55,629 bases of DNA from a virus. The stretch is taken from positions 1 to 55,629 of IMG/VR virus record IMGVR_UViG_3300008117_000712. One strand, given 5' to 3'. Below are positions 36,818 to 44,825 of the stretch, one piece after another. Made by a program: the position numbers and the translations under genes. The notes under the pieces were generated by a model that was not told the origin of the DNA, made no database searches, and saw only the letters and a list, made by a program, of their open reading frames with translations. The stretch's first letter is position 1, and the number at the start of each line of letters is the position of its first letter.

Positions 36818-36845
36818 AGTATACAGCGTGTACGGCGTGTGTCAA
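36818..36845 (-). promoter_or_regulatory. strong sigma-70-type promoter for gp32
   Basis: On the - strand TTGACA (36845-36840), 16 bases, TATACT (36823-36818). The -35 overlaps the last codons of the gp33 gene. The leader is about 40 bases. Confidence 0.8.
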
Positions 36846-37057
36846 GCAAAAGGCAATGATTTCTTCCGCGGTAGAAGATTGATTTGCCTTGCCTCGTTCT
36901 CAATGTTTTCGATGATAGGTTTGGAAAGATGCTTTGCAACAAGCGAAGCATCTACCGAATGTTCCTCACAGACCTCAAGGACAGCCTCCATATAGGAGAT
37001 TTTCCTATTAGAAACCATGCGTTCAATGAGAGTGGATATCTGTGTGGGGTCTATCAT
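36842..37057 (-). CDS. 33: gp33-like late-transcription coactivator
   Basis: 71 residues. IDPTQISTLIERMVSNRKIS, YMEAVLEVCEEH and AKHLSKPIIENIENEARQIN LLPRKKSLPFA match the short form of phage late-transcription coactivators (Trans_coact) in marine T4-like phages. T4 gp33 bridges RNA polymerase and the sliding clamp to activate TATAAATA promoters, which occur throughout this window. The gene is expressed from its own sigma-70-like promoter with the start codon 7 bases after the -10. Confidence 0.82.
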   Translation of the reverse strand: MIDPTQISTLIERMVSNRKISYMEAVLEVCEEHSVDASLVAKHLSKPIIENIENEARQINLLPRKKSLPFA

Positions 37058-37064
37058 GGTGAAG

Positions 37065-37091
37065 ATTGTACCTTATGTATGGTGCTGTCAA
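37065..37091 (-). promoter_or_regulatory. sigma-70-type promoter for gp33, leaderless
   Basis: On the - strand TTGACA (37091-37086), 15 bases, TACAAT (37070-37065). The ATG at 37057 follows 7 bases later. It is back to back with the late promoter at 37096. Confidence 0.62.
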
Positions 37092-37095
37092 GGAG

Positions 37096-37103
37096 TATAA
37101 ATA
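37096..37103 (+). promoter_or_regulatory. T4-type late promoter
   Basis: Exact TATAAATA, 35 bases before the ATG at 37139, with AAAAAGGAACCC as ribosome-binding region. It starts the fibre/spike operon. Confidence 0.75.
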
Positions 37104-37138
37104 AGAAAGACAAATAGAATCAAAAAGGAACCCAAAAC

Positions 37139-38767
37139 ATGTCCGACATCTACGATGACAACTTGACCATCAATCCAGGCACGGGTGGAGCAATTGTAGC
37201 CACAGACTATTATGATGATGCACACTTTCAGGTTGTCAAGATTGCATTTGGAAACACTGGAGAAGCCATGCGGGTAAACAGCAGCACTGGTCTGCCAGTA
37301 AACCTAGTGACTTCTGGTGCAAATGTCAATACATCCATAACATCCATTGGTGCTGGTCTGAAGGTTGGAATCAATGGAAATGTTGCAGTTTATGGAGTTG
37401 CTGGAGCAACGGCAGTTGGGGTGACTGCATCGGATCTTGATATCCGTTCCCTGACTGCGGGTGATCCAAGCACGGGACTTGCACCTGGCGCAGACTTTGT
37501 CCGCGTGGTTGGCCTTTCGGGTGCATGGCCTGTCGGTGTCACTGCAACAAATCTAGGCATCCGTGCATTGACCGCTGGCGATCCAACCACAGCGGGTGCT
37601 GCGGGACAGGACACAGTTCGCATCGTCGGTTACTCAGGAGGATGGCCCATTGGTGTCACCGCTGTTGACCTTGACATCCGCTCATTGACATATGGTTCTG
37701 ACAGTGTGTCTGTATTGAATACTGTAAATATTGACTATACGGTGGATTCTCCATACTCTGTAAGTATAGCAGATGGATTCCCCACCAGATTGCTAAGAGC
37801 CACCAAATCAGCAGACCCATCTGGTGATTTTCCAACTCTAAATGCAAATATTTCTATTAGTGGAAATGTAGAAGACACAGTCCGCGTCGTTGGTCTATCT
37901 GGTGCATGGCCCGTCAATACATTCGCTCATGGCCTCACAAACATCAACAACTATGACACCAAGTTGCCGATGCTTGTTGATGCCAGCGGTGCCTTGGCTG
38001 TTTATCTTGCATCTGGTTCTATTTCTGTAACGGCTGATGTTGGAAGTCTAAGCATCGGTGATGTCACCATGAGTGGCATCTCGCTTGCATATCCAACTGG
38101 TCTATCCAAGACAATCCCAATCGTAGGATATACAGGATCAGATGCTGTACCAGTTGCGGTAACTGGTTCGGTGAACATCATGGGCATGGGACTCACTCAC
38201 CTGAACGACATCAGCGTCAATACAGCGCGTGTGCTTGGCGCAAGCGGTGATTATATTGGAATCACAGGTGATGTAAGAGACAAGATAAATGATATTGAGT
38301 TTACTACTGGTCCTTCTGGCCTAAAATACTTGCAAGTTTTTGATTTGAACTCAAGTGCAATAAACACCAGCGCAACCACAGTCGCTGCCGATAGCACCGC
38401 CATCAAAAATATCTTTCAAGCGACTTCAGCATCTCCCAATAAACTTGCATCACAGGTAGATGGAGTGAATGCGGTAAATGTAGATGTCAAGAGGATAGCC
38501 CAACCCACAGGTGGAACATCTGGTAGGATTGCAGCACCATCTGGAGGAACACAGATGGGTAGTTTGAACCTCGAAAGCGGAATTCATTTCAAGAGTGACT
38601 TGAGCAACTCGGGAGTTGTATTCGTAGGTTTCAATAATCAAGTTTCAACACAGATAGGATTCCCACTCTATGCAGGTGATCAGATATTCATAGAAACCAA
38701 CAACCTCAATAATATGTATGTGTCATCAACTATAAATGGCGCAACAGTCTACTTCATAGGAACATAA
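37139..38767 (+). CDS. repetitive fibre-type structural protein
   Basis: 542 residues. After DDNLTINPGTGGAIVATDYY comes a set of repeats of about 45-50 residues with the core DTVRVVGLSGAWPVGVTATN followed by LDIRSLTAGDP (near 90, 125, 165 and 245). The C-terminus is Ser/Gly/Val-rich and beta-type (GVVFVGFNNQVSTQIG; YFIGT). No enzymatic motif. The repeats and beta content fit a fibre or whisker of tail or capsid. It is the first gene after an exact late promoter. Confidence 0.72.
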   Translation: MSDIYDDNLTINPGTGGAIVATDYYDDAHFQVVKIAFGNTGEAMRVNSSTGLPVNLVTSGANVNTSITSIGAGLKVGINGNVAVYGVAGATAVGVTASDLDIRSLTAGDPSTGLAPGADFVRVVGLSGAWPVGVTATNLGIRALTAGDPTTAGAAGQDTVRIVGYSGGWPIGVTAVDLDIRSLTYGSDSVSVLNTVNIDYTVDSPYSVSIADGFPTRLLRATKSADPSGDFPTLNANISISGNVEDTVRVVGLSGAWPVNTFAHGLTNINNYDTKLPMLVDASGALAVYLASGSISVTADVGSLSIGDVTMSGISLAYPTGLSKTIPIVGYTGSDAVPVAVTGSVNIMGMGLTHLNDISVNTARVLGASGDYIGITGDVRDKINDIEFTTGPSGLKYLQVFDLNSSAINTSATTVAADSTAIKNIFQATSASPNKLASQVDGVNAVNVDVKRIAQPTGGTSGRIAAPSGGTQMGSLNLESGIHFKSDLSNSGVVFVGFNNQVSTQIGFPLYAGDQIFIETNNLNNMYVSSTINGATVYFIGT

Positions 38768-38768
38768 C

Positions 38769-39191
38769 ATGCGTAGTGACTTTATAAACAAGAGAGATTT
38801 TCAGAGAAAACGGAATGCTACATCCACTCAGAATTTTGTAGATGGTGAGATTATAATCATTCCCGAGTTTGACACCATGTTTCTTCACGAACCAAATGTG
38901 TTTGGGACACAAACCGTTGAGAGATGGAGCGACATTCAAAATATACCACCAACTCTTAGACCAAATCCAGATTTCAATACAATGCCAGAAATGGCAATAG
39001 GATTGTTGAATCCTTGGGATGATGGTCATCAAAGACCAGACAATGCTCCTGGACAGATTACAACACAAACCAGGCCAAGAACACCAACTAGGATAGCAAT
39101 GGCATTCAACCTTGCCAGCCTACCTACAAATGTACAAATTATCGATGCAAATTTAAATCTCACGGTAACACAAAAAAGAGATTGGGATTGA
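38769..39191 (+). CDS. tail spike component, N-terminal part (interrupted)
   Basis: 140 residues. The C-terminal part (RIAMAFNLASLPTNVQIIDA NLNLTV) resembles DNRLRE-type beta domains ('..F.L..LP....I..A.L.L.V'), which normally continue. Here the frame meets TGA at 39189 and further in-frame TGA codons at 39207 and 39216 before reaching the ATG at 39228 in the same frame. A one-base deletion in the A6 run at 39172-39177 would instead give a reading ending at a TAA that overlaps ATG 39228. It is probably one damaged or mis-assembled gene with 39228. Confidence 0.58.
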   Translation: MRSDFINKRDFQRKRNATSTQNFVDGEIIIIPEFDTMFLHEPNVFGTQTVERWSDIQNIPPTLRPNPDFNTMPEMAIGLLNPWDDGHQRPDNAPGQITTQTRPRTPTRIAMAFNLASLPTNVQIIDANLNLTVTQKRDWD

Positions 39192-39227
39192 AAAATTGAA
39201 AAATATTGAAATAAGTGAGGATCACTA

Positions 39228-39551
39228 ATGCCATTTGAACCAACAATTATTACTCCAAGCGGAGCAACAAACGCCTTCACTACACTAGACCAACCATACC
39301 CAGTAGTGTTTGGAACTGCTGCTGGTAGTCCTGGTATTTGGAGGGGAGACGCAGAAACATCCATAGCCGATCAACTAACTGAACAGGGACTGATACCCGA
39401 TGTGTCAATTGCCGCACAGATACAATCGGAACAGATAGGATCTGACAAGAACGCAGTCTGTAGGTGGATTACCCCACCATTTCAAACAGTTGGTGGAAAT
39501 GGGAATCCAGAGTACATTGATGTTGGTGTTATGGCATTTCATTACAGTTAA
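39228..39551 (+). CDS. tail spike component, middle part (interrupted)
   Basis: 107 residues, with AGTGAGGATCACTA before ATG. Beta-type sequence (TIITPSGATNAFTTLDQPYP; NPEYIDVGVMAFHYS). It stops at TAA (39549-39551), while the +1 frame continues smoothly (VKAVVTEVTYNPEQDVSAYW) into the giant spike frame, so the two are probably one protein interrupted by a single-base change. Confidence 0.58.
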   Translation: MPFEPTIITPSGATNAFTTLDQPYPVVFGTAAGSPGIWRGDAETSIADQLTEQGLIPDVSIAAQIQSEQIGSDKNAVCRWITPPFQTVGGNGNPEYIDVGVMAFHYS

Positions 39552-42500
39552 GGCTGTTGTTACTGAGGTAACTTACAACCCAGAACAAGATGTCTCGGCA
39601 TACTGGATACGCATAACTGCGGACAATTTGGACGATTCTGGAGATTTGTGGCACACTGGACTTGATGCAGTTTCTGGAGGTGGAGCAAACCTCGGTAGAG
39701 CAAATGGCCCAACATACAAAAGACATCATGAATTACAGGCGGTCGTTTATCCAAAAAATGGACCGCCAAGAATACTTCATGGAAAACCAAATAACTCATT
39801 TGACAATATCCTGTATAACGAGATACCATCTCATACAAGATCTGATGGGATCCGCTACGGCTCAAAAGAAAACGGAATACGCTCATTCTACTTTTCTAGC
39901 AATCGAAACAACACTCTCTTCAACGGCTCAGTTTATGTCGATGCAGTAAATGGAGTCGATGATCTTTCAAGAAGCGGAACAGAACAGGAACCAATGTACA
40001 GCATAGAGTTCGCATTTAGAAAACTTATGCGAATGAAATTCAAGCATTACAATCCAAGCAGTAATCTTGATCTGCAATTGATAACTGAAGGAGATGTTGG
40101 TGGTGGAAAAATATACCTCATGGATCTTGGAGATGGGCCAGCCAGTTTTGCTGGTCATAAAATGGGATATAAGAACCTGGCGGATCAGACAGCACCATCC
40201 ACCGTAACCATTAAAAATGGAAAATATGATACTGGATTTCCATTTAAGTGTTTTGCCCACAGGTGGGTGACGATATCACCAGCACCAGGAGTAACTGATA
40301 AAAAGAGAGCGAAGATAAAGGGATTCCACCCTCAGCAAAATATAGCCTTTTACAAGCAAGCAGCAAACTTCGGAATAGTATGCACACTCGTCAAATACGA
40401 AAATTTGTATATGGAATCAGACTATCCATATACTGAATATCTTTTCGGCATTGGTCCAGTACTTGATCAGAATGAAACAACATCACAACTTCAATATACA
40501 GACAAGTGGAGAGTAAAAAGAGGAGTTGCTTCCGATCCACCAAATCCAACAACTGAAGATCCATCGGATCAACTATGCTGTATGTGGGGATTCAGGCATA
40601 CTTCATTAGCCACATTTGCTCCAGTTAACGCTGTTTCCAATATTTCTATTAGAGAAAATGTAAAGTTCATAATGCCTCCTCGGGCATGGTTCCATGAAGT
40701 AGATGTGGATGCAGACACAAGAACACCAGAAAGGATTTATAAGTGGGCTGATGCATATGGTTTGACATACACCACCACGATGATAACTCCATTCAACCAT
40801 AATACATTGACAGCAGCAGATCTAAAGGCTAATACCAAGGGATTCACCTGGCAAAATGCACACATTGGAATACAGCACAAGGACGGCACACTTGCTTTTG
40901 GCGGAACATATGGAAATGGATCTTCTCCAGGTAATCCTCTACAACTCGACAAGGTTCCATCCATATTCGTGAAGACTCTGACTCCAATGGCTGGATTCTG
41001 TGCAGATGCTGGATATACCTTCAACTTCTCATGGGTAAATCCAGTAGGATCACATACAAATGCACAGTTCGATACGGCAGCAACATCTTATATCTTCATG
41101 ACCAACAGTGTCATTAGAAAGAGTCAAGAACCAGGTCAATGTCGTTTCGACATGTGCATCAACTCCACCATAGATCAGACTCAAGGAGATATTTTCCTCG
41201 GAAACGGTGTTCTATATCAGCCATTCATTATAAATGGATATGCAATGTCAAACACCGTAAATGCTGGTAGTGCGGTGTTTGGTAGACCGCACTCAGACAT
41301 TCTCCAATCCAATGGAGGAGAATTCTCGTTCTTGGCAAGAGAAGTTGGCATGAACAATGTAATCATGTACAGACTCAACAACCCAAGCCCAAGGAGTCCA
41401 AGATACGACAATCCAGAAAAAAGACATTTTGTTCCTGGAACTGGAAAGGTCACGAATCCAAATAGACAAGGACAAGCATTGTTCTCTGGTCAGGTCAAAG
41501 AAGGAAAAGTCTTCTATGAAGGAGTTACATACACCTATACAGGAACCCCATATAACAAAGATATTGTCCTTTGCGATAGTCTAATAAAGACAAGAGACGC
41601 CTCTCAACAATGGATATTGTCTTGTAGGCATGAAAATATTCTTGCATACAACACACAGATGATGTCAAGCAATCCCGACACTCCAATTCCAAACAACACT
41701 ATGATTGGAATGGCTGGTGGACCAAATGGAGCGGTCAGGAGATATCAGGATGCTGTACCATCATATCCATTCCTACATAGACCAAATAGCAATACAGCAG
41801 GATTTAAGATACACTCAAGTTTTGATCTATTCTTACTCGACAATGTACAGACATATAAGGTAGATCCAAATTTTGAGGATGAACAAAATCAAACATTCAA
41901 TCAACCAAGAGAAAAATTGCAGTTGTGGGTCAGTGCAAATCAAACCGCGAATAGTAGTGGAATTGCAAATACAACTAAAGTCGGAATAGATTTAAGACAG
42001 ACAATAGACAATAAGCCACTACCACCAATTGATGAAGATGTTGTTATTTCAAATCTTGAATATCCATTTGAATTGAACGGAAAAGTTGGCAATGATCAAG
42101 CAAAGATATTCTTCCCCGTAGTCGATTTAGACAAGGATGCCTATCTACTAGAACCAATAATAGATGGTTCACGACCACAACCAACAGCCACGATCAGAGG
42201 AACCTGGTGGACAAATACACTACCAAGCACTGTAAATGGTGCGCCGTATGGTTGGTGGCCGTCTGCCGTGACATATGAAAACTTCAGAAATGGTGACAAT
42301 GGTGATGGTGCTGCTGGCGATATTAGGGTGTATTGGAATACTGAAAAACTTGGTACAGGTGGAGATCCAACACTTGGCACAGGAAAATCAAATCCACAGC
42401 CAACCGATCCTGGCTACAATCCTAATCAAAGAGGATTTAGAAACACAATATTGTATAGGTACACAAATTTTGATTATGATGGAACTAGAGATGATAATGG

Positions 42501-44019
42501 TGTGGTAAGACAAAGAAGCGAGTTTGAAGGTGATAGCACACAAGTGGACACTCAACAAGGAAATCCACCAACACCATTGCAAAATCATCCAATAACCATC
42601 AGACTTACTACCACGGACATAAAGCAAAATATGTCTTGGACAATGAAAGACAACATAGATCCTAGTGCTGGAACAACACACGGACCAGATGGAATATATC
42701 CTTCAGCGGACATAATACAGATACCAAATTATCTTGATAGAATAGAGGAAATAACCGATCCAAATAATAGTCCAGAGATAGGACCAAGTGTAAATTCAGA
42801 GATAATTGGCAACACATTCGCTTACATAAATCAGGGTGGTGTATATGTCAGTGGTGGTGTAGTAGACAATATACAACTCAATACAAATTTTGGTGATACC
42901 AATAAAATTGTTATAACAAATCTTGCAACTACATTCCTAAACAAAGCAAGAAAAAATAACGGCATGACCATGTGTTTAATTATACATGGAAAAAGCAACC
43001 CAAGTTCTGAGTTCGGTGAATTTAAATACCTGGCTGCCCCACCAGAGGAAATAGATCCAGATACTGGATTGCCAAGACAAGGTGACTTTGATTTTGATGA
43101 GGTATTCTATGAAAACTTCTACAAGAAGTTTGCTTATATTGCGTTCAATAGTAAGGAATCACCTGTAACCCAATCTATAACAAGCAATCAGTTCTCATTT
43201 AGAAAATCCGCACACCACACATACATCAATTTCAGTAGACCAGAAATGGATGGGTTGTCTCTGTCTAGTGCATTGAACGGAACATCAATCATCGACATGG
43301 TAACTCCTTTTGTTAGCACTCCAAAGTTGGCTAAATTACAAACAGCAACAATAGGTTGCACATGTAACTTCAACTCATATGGAACAGAAAATACTTCAGC
43401 GAGCAGAGTTGCTGGTACAAGCCCGACTACAATAACTTGCAAAAGTATTAGCCTTGAGTATCTTGGTTTTGATGGAAATCAAATTAGATTTAAGAATAAA
43501 GCAGCATCTTCAATGTTCTCAAGCAGAACTCCAGCATATCAACACAGTGGAGCAATAGGATCTGCCAATCAAACATTTCAATTCAATAGTTCTATAAATG
43601 ACTATAGATTTGATATACCATTGAATGAACCAGATGTACCACCAACACCAGAACAATCGATAAACATCAGATTCTTAAATCCAGTTGGTTCTGGTTCCAA
43701 GAATCTATTGGGATATAAAGTTCCCGCTGCTGGTGTACGCTTGTTTGGCGGAACAAATAATATTGGTATCACCGCTGGCTCTTACATCAGGGTCAGCAAC
43801 TCACCATCAAATAATGGAATCTATCAAGTATTGTCTGTAATAGATGGTATTGATGGCGATACACTTTCAAACACGGCTACAAATGGATCTACTGAATATC
43901 AGTATCTTGAACTAAGTAGAAGCATAACTGCACAAGAACAGGCTGTTGGAAATAGCATAGTGATTGAGAATGTATCACATCTACCGATACTTCATGTGAA
44001 ATATCGACAACCACTATAA
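39490..44019 (+). CDS. giant beta-helix tail spike
   Basis: 1509 residues as opened, but residues before about 17 are out of frame with the upstream part; the real protein probably begins at 39228 or further up. SVYVDAVNGVDDLSRSGTEQ followed by EPMYSIEFAF is the entry signature of right-handed beta-helix proteins ('YVDA.NG.D...G....P...I..A'). Long Asn/Gly/Thr-rich beta regions follow. Likely a receptor-binding or depolymerising spike; no catalytic residues can be named. Ends at a strong terminator. Confidence 0.74.
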   Translation: MVEMGIQSTLMLVLWHFITVKAVVTEVTYNPEQDVSAYWIRITADNLDDSGDLWHTGLDAVSGGGANLGRANGPTYKRHHELQAVVYPKNGPPRILHGKPNNSFDNILYNEIPSHTRSDGIRYGSKENGIRSFYFSSNRNNTLFNGSVYVDAVNGVDDLSRSGTEQEPMYSIEFAFRKLMRMKFKHYNPSSNLDLQLITEGDVGGGKIYLMDLGDGPASFAGHKMGYKNLADQTAPSTVTIKNGKYDTGFPFKCFAHRWVTISPAPGVTDKKRAKIKGFHPQQNIAFYKQAANFGIVCTLVKYENLYMESDYPYTEYLFGIGPVLDQNETTSQLQYTDKWRVKRGVASDPPNPTTEDPSDQLCCMWGFRHTSLATFAPVNAVSNISIRENVKFIMPPRAWFHEVDVDADTRTPERIYKWADAYGLTYTTTMITPFNHNTLTAADLKANTKGFTWQNAHIGIQHKDGTLAFGGTYGNGSSPGNPLQLDKVPSIFVKTLTPMAGFCADAGYTFNFSWVNPVGSHTNAQFDTAATSYIFMTNSVIRKSQEPGQCRFDMCINSTIDQTQGDIFLGNGVLYQPFIINGYAMSNTVNAGSAVFGRPHSDILQSNGGEFSFLAREVGMNNVIMYRLNNPSPRSPRYDNPEKRHFVPGTGKVTNPNRQGQALFSGQVKEGKVFYEGVTYTYTGTPYNKDIVLCDSLIKTRDASQQWILSCRHENILAYNTQMMSSNPDTPIPNNTMIGMAGGPNGAVRRYQDAVPSYPFLHRPNSNTAGFKIHSSFDLFLLDNVQTYKVDPNFEDEQNQTFNQPREKLQLWVSANQTANSSGIANTTKVGIDLRQTIDNKPLPPIDEDVVISNLEYPFELNGKVGNDQAKIFFPVVDLDKDAYLLEPIIDGSRPQPTATIRGTWWTNTLPSTVNGAPYGWWPSAVTYENFRNGDNGDGAAGDIRVYWNTEKLGTGGDPTLGTGKSNPQPTDPGYNPNQRGFRNTILYRYTNFDYDGTRDDNGVVRQRSEFEGDSTQVDTQQGNPPTPLQNHPITIRLTTTDIKQNMSWTMKDNIDPSAGTTHGPDGIYPSADIIQIPNYLDRIEEITDPNNSPEIGPSVNSEIIGNTFAYINQGGVYVSGGVVDNIQLNTNFGDTNKIVITNLATTFLNKARKNNGMTMCLIIHGKSNPSSEFGEFKYLAAPPEEIDPDTGLPRQGDFDFDEVFYENFYKKFAYIAFNSKESPVTQSITSNQFSFRKSAHHTYINFSRPEMDGLSLSSALNGTSIIDMVTPFVSTPKLAKLQTATIGCTCNFNSYGTENTSASRVAGTSPTTITCKSISLEYLGFDGNQIRFKNKAASSMFSSRTPAYQHSGAIGSANQTFQFNSSINDYRFDIPLNEPDVPPTPEQSINIRFLNPVGSGSKNLLGYKVPAAGVRLFGGTNNIGITAGSYIRVSNSPSNNGIYQVLSVIDGIDGDTLSNTATNGSTEYQYLELSRSITAQEQAVGNSIVIENVSHLPILHVKYRQPL

Positions 44020-44055
44020 AAGCAAAACCCCCCGTGTGAAGAGCGGGGGGTTTGC
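44020..44055 (+). terminator. Rho-independent terminator after the spike
   Basis: CCCCCCG (44028-44034) and CGGGGGG (44044-44050) with a 9-base loop, followed by TTTGC; the other strand reads GCTTTTAT, so it may work both ways. Confidence 0.8.
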
Positions 44056-44104
44056 ACATGTGGGTGTCAAATCATAACCCACTCGCATCTATCTATGAAA
44101 AGAA

Positions 44105-44128
44105 ACAACCCCCATTTCTGGGGGTTGT
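44105..44128 (-). terminator. Rho-independent terminator of the PEP-CTERM gene
   Basis: ACAACCCCC and GGGGGTTGT (44105-44128) pair over 9 bases with a 6-base loop; on the - strand TTCTTTTC follows. Confidence 0.82.
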
Positions 44129-44166
44129 CGGCCAAGAGATGCTATCTCAAGGGGGGTTGTTACTAT

Positions 44167-44749
44167 TTAGCGGCGACGACGGCCAACAAGACCCGCCATG
44201 CCAAGAAGAGCGATTGCTCCTGGTGATGGAGCAGAAAGAACAAATGCCCCACCCGCTGTGCTTCCAATCGACGGTGGAAGCGGATGCCAAGAACCCCATC
44301 CACCAGGTCCGAATGGACTGGTCTGCCAGAATCCCGCTGTGTTCCTCAAATGCAAGAGGAACATAGAACTCATATACAGGTTGACCAAAGAAGTTTTCAT
44401 CTCCAGTCGGTGTTGCGGTGATATTTGTCATGCTGATCTTGGTTGAGAAAACCTGATCGCTGAAATCATCATTCCAAACAACGACCTGAAATGCATAGAA
44501 GTTTGTGATTCCCTGATCATTGAAACCATTGGACGAACCCCACCAACGAAGCGAGGATGTCGTATAGGAATCCTCAAGGGAGAATGCCTGTGCGCCACTT
44601 TGTGCATAGGTATATGTTCCCTTTGAATTGAATGCGTCAGAATAGAATCCAACCGTGTCTGCCACTGGATTGTTCACAACTACAAATTCTGCCTTTGCTA
44701 CCGAGCCACACATCACGGCTGCTACCAAACCAACAATAAAATTCTTCAT
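44167..44749 (-). CDS. secreted PEP-CTERM protein, frame-interrupted
   Basis: About 193 residues after correcting a +1 shift near 44345. The signal peptide MKNFIVGLVAAVMCGSVAKA is cut before EFVVVNN. The body is aromatic and beta-rich (SSLRWWGSSNGFNDQG; NFYAFQVVVWNDDF). In the first frame the reading to 44147 ends in Ser/Trp/Arg sequence. In the +1 frame it ends SAPSPGAIALLGMAGLVGRR + RR at a TAA (44167). That is a PEP-CTERM sorting signal (P-x-P-G, hydrophobic helix, Arg cluster), recognised by bacterial exosortases. AAAGGAGATAGA precedes the ATG. With its own promoter and terminator it behaves as a moron. Confidence 0.76.
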
Positions 44750-44772
44750 TCTATCTCCTTTGTTTTACTGCC

Positions 44773-44786
44773 ACCACCATGGTGGT
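44773..44786. promoter_or_regulatory. 14-base palindrome in the leader, operator or hairpin
   Basis: ACCACCATGGTGGT is a perfect palindrome from about +5 to +18 of the transcript for the PEP-CTERM gene. Position and symmetry suit a repressor operator or a 5' mRNA hairpin. Confidence 0.55.
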
Positions 44787-44797
44787 CAGTTGTTGTC

Positions 44798-44825
44798 ATT
44801 ATATTCGTTTTTTATTGACTGTCAA
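44798..44825 (-). promoter_or_regulatory. consensus sigma-70-type promoter of the PEP-CTERM gene
   Basis: On the - strand TTGACA (44825-44820), 16 bases, TATAAT (44803-44798): both boxes are perfect. The -35 overlaps the stop codon of the reductase gene. It is the strongest host-type promoter I see in the window. Confidence 0.85.

Noticed and set aside
38769-39228. TGA reassigned to Trp in late genes
   Set aside because: TGA ends other late genes with proper spacing (for example before 48374), no suppressor tRNA is seen, and a single indel in A6 explains the region. Kept only as an alternative.
44147-44400. First-frame C-terminus of the 44749 gene as the real ending
   Set aside because: It turns Ser/Trp/Arg-rich after the shift and runs past the natural PEP-CTERM stop; the +1 frame has a recognisable sorting signal.
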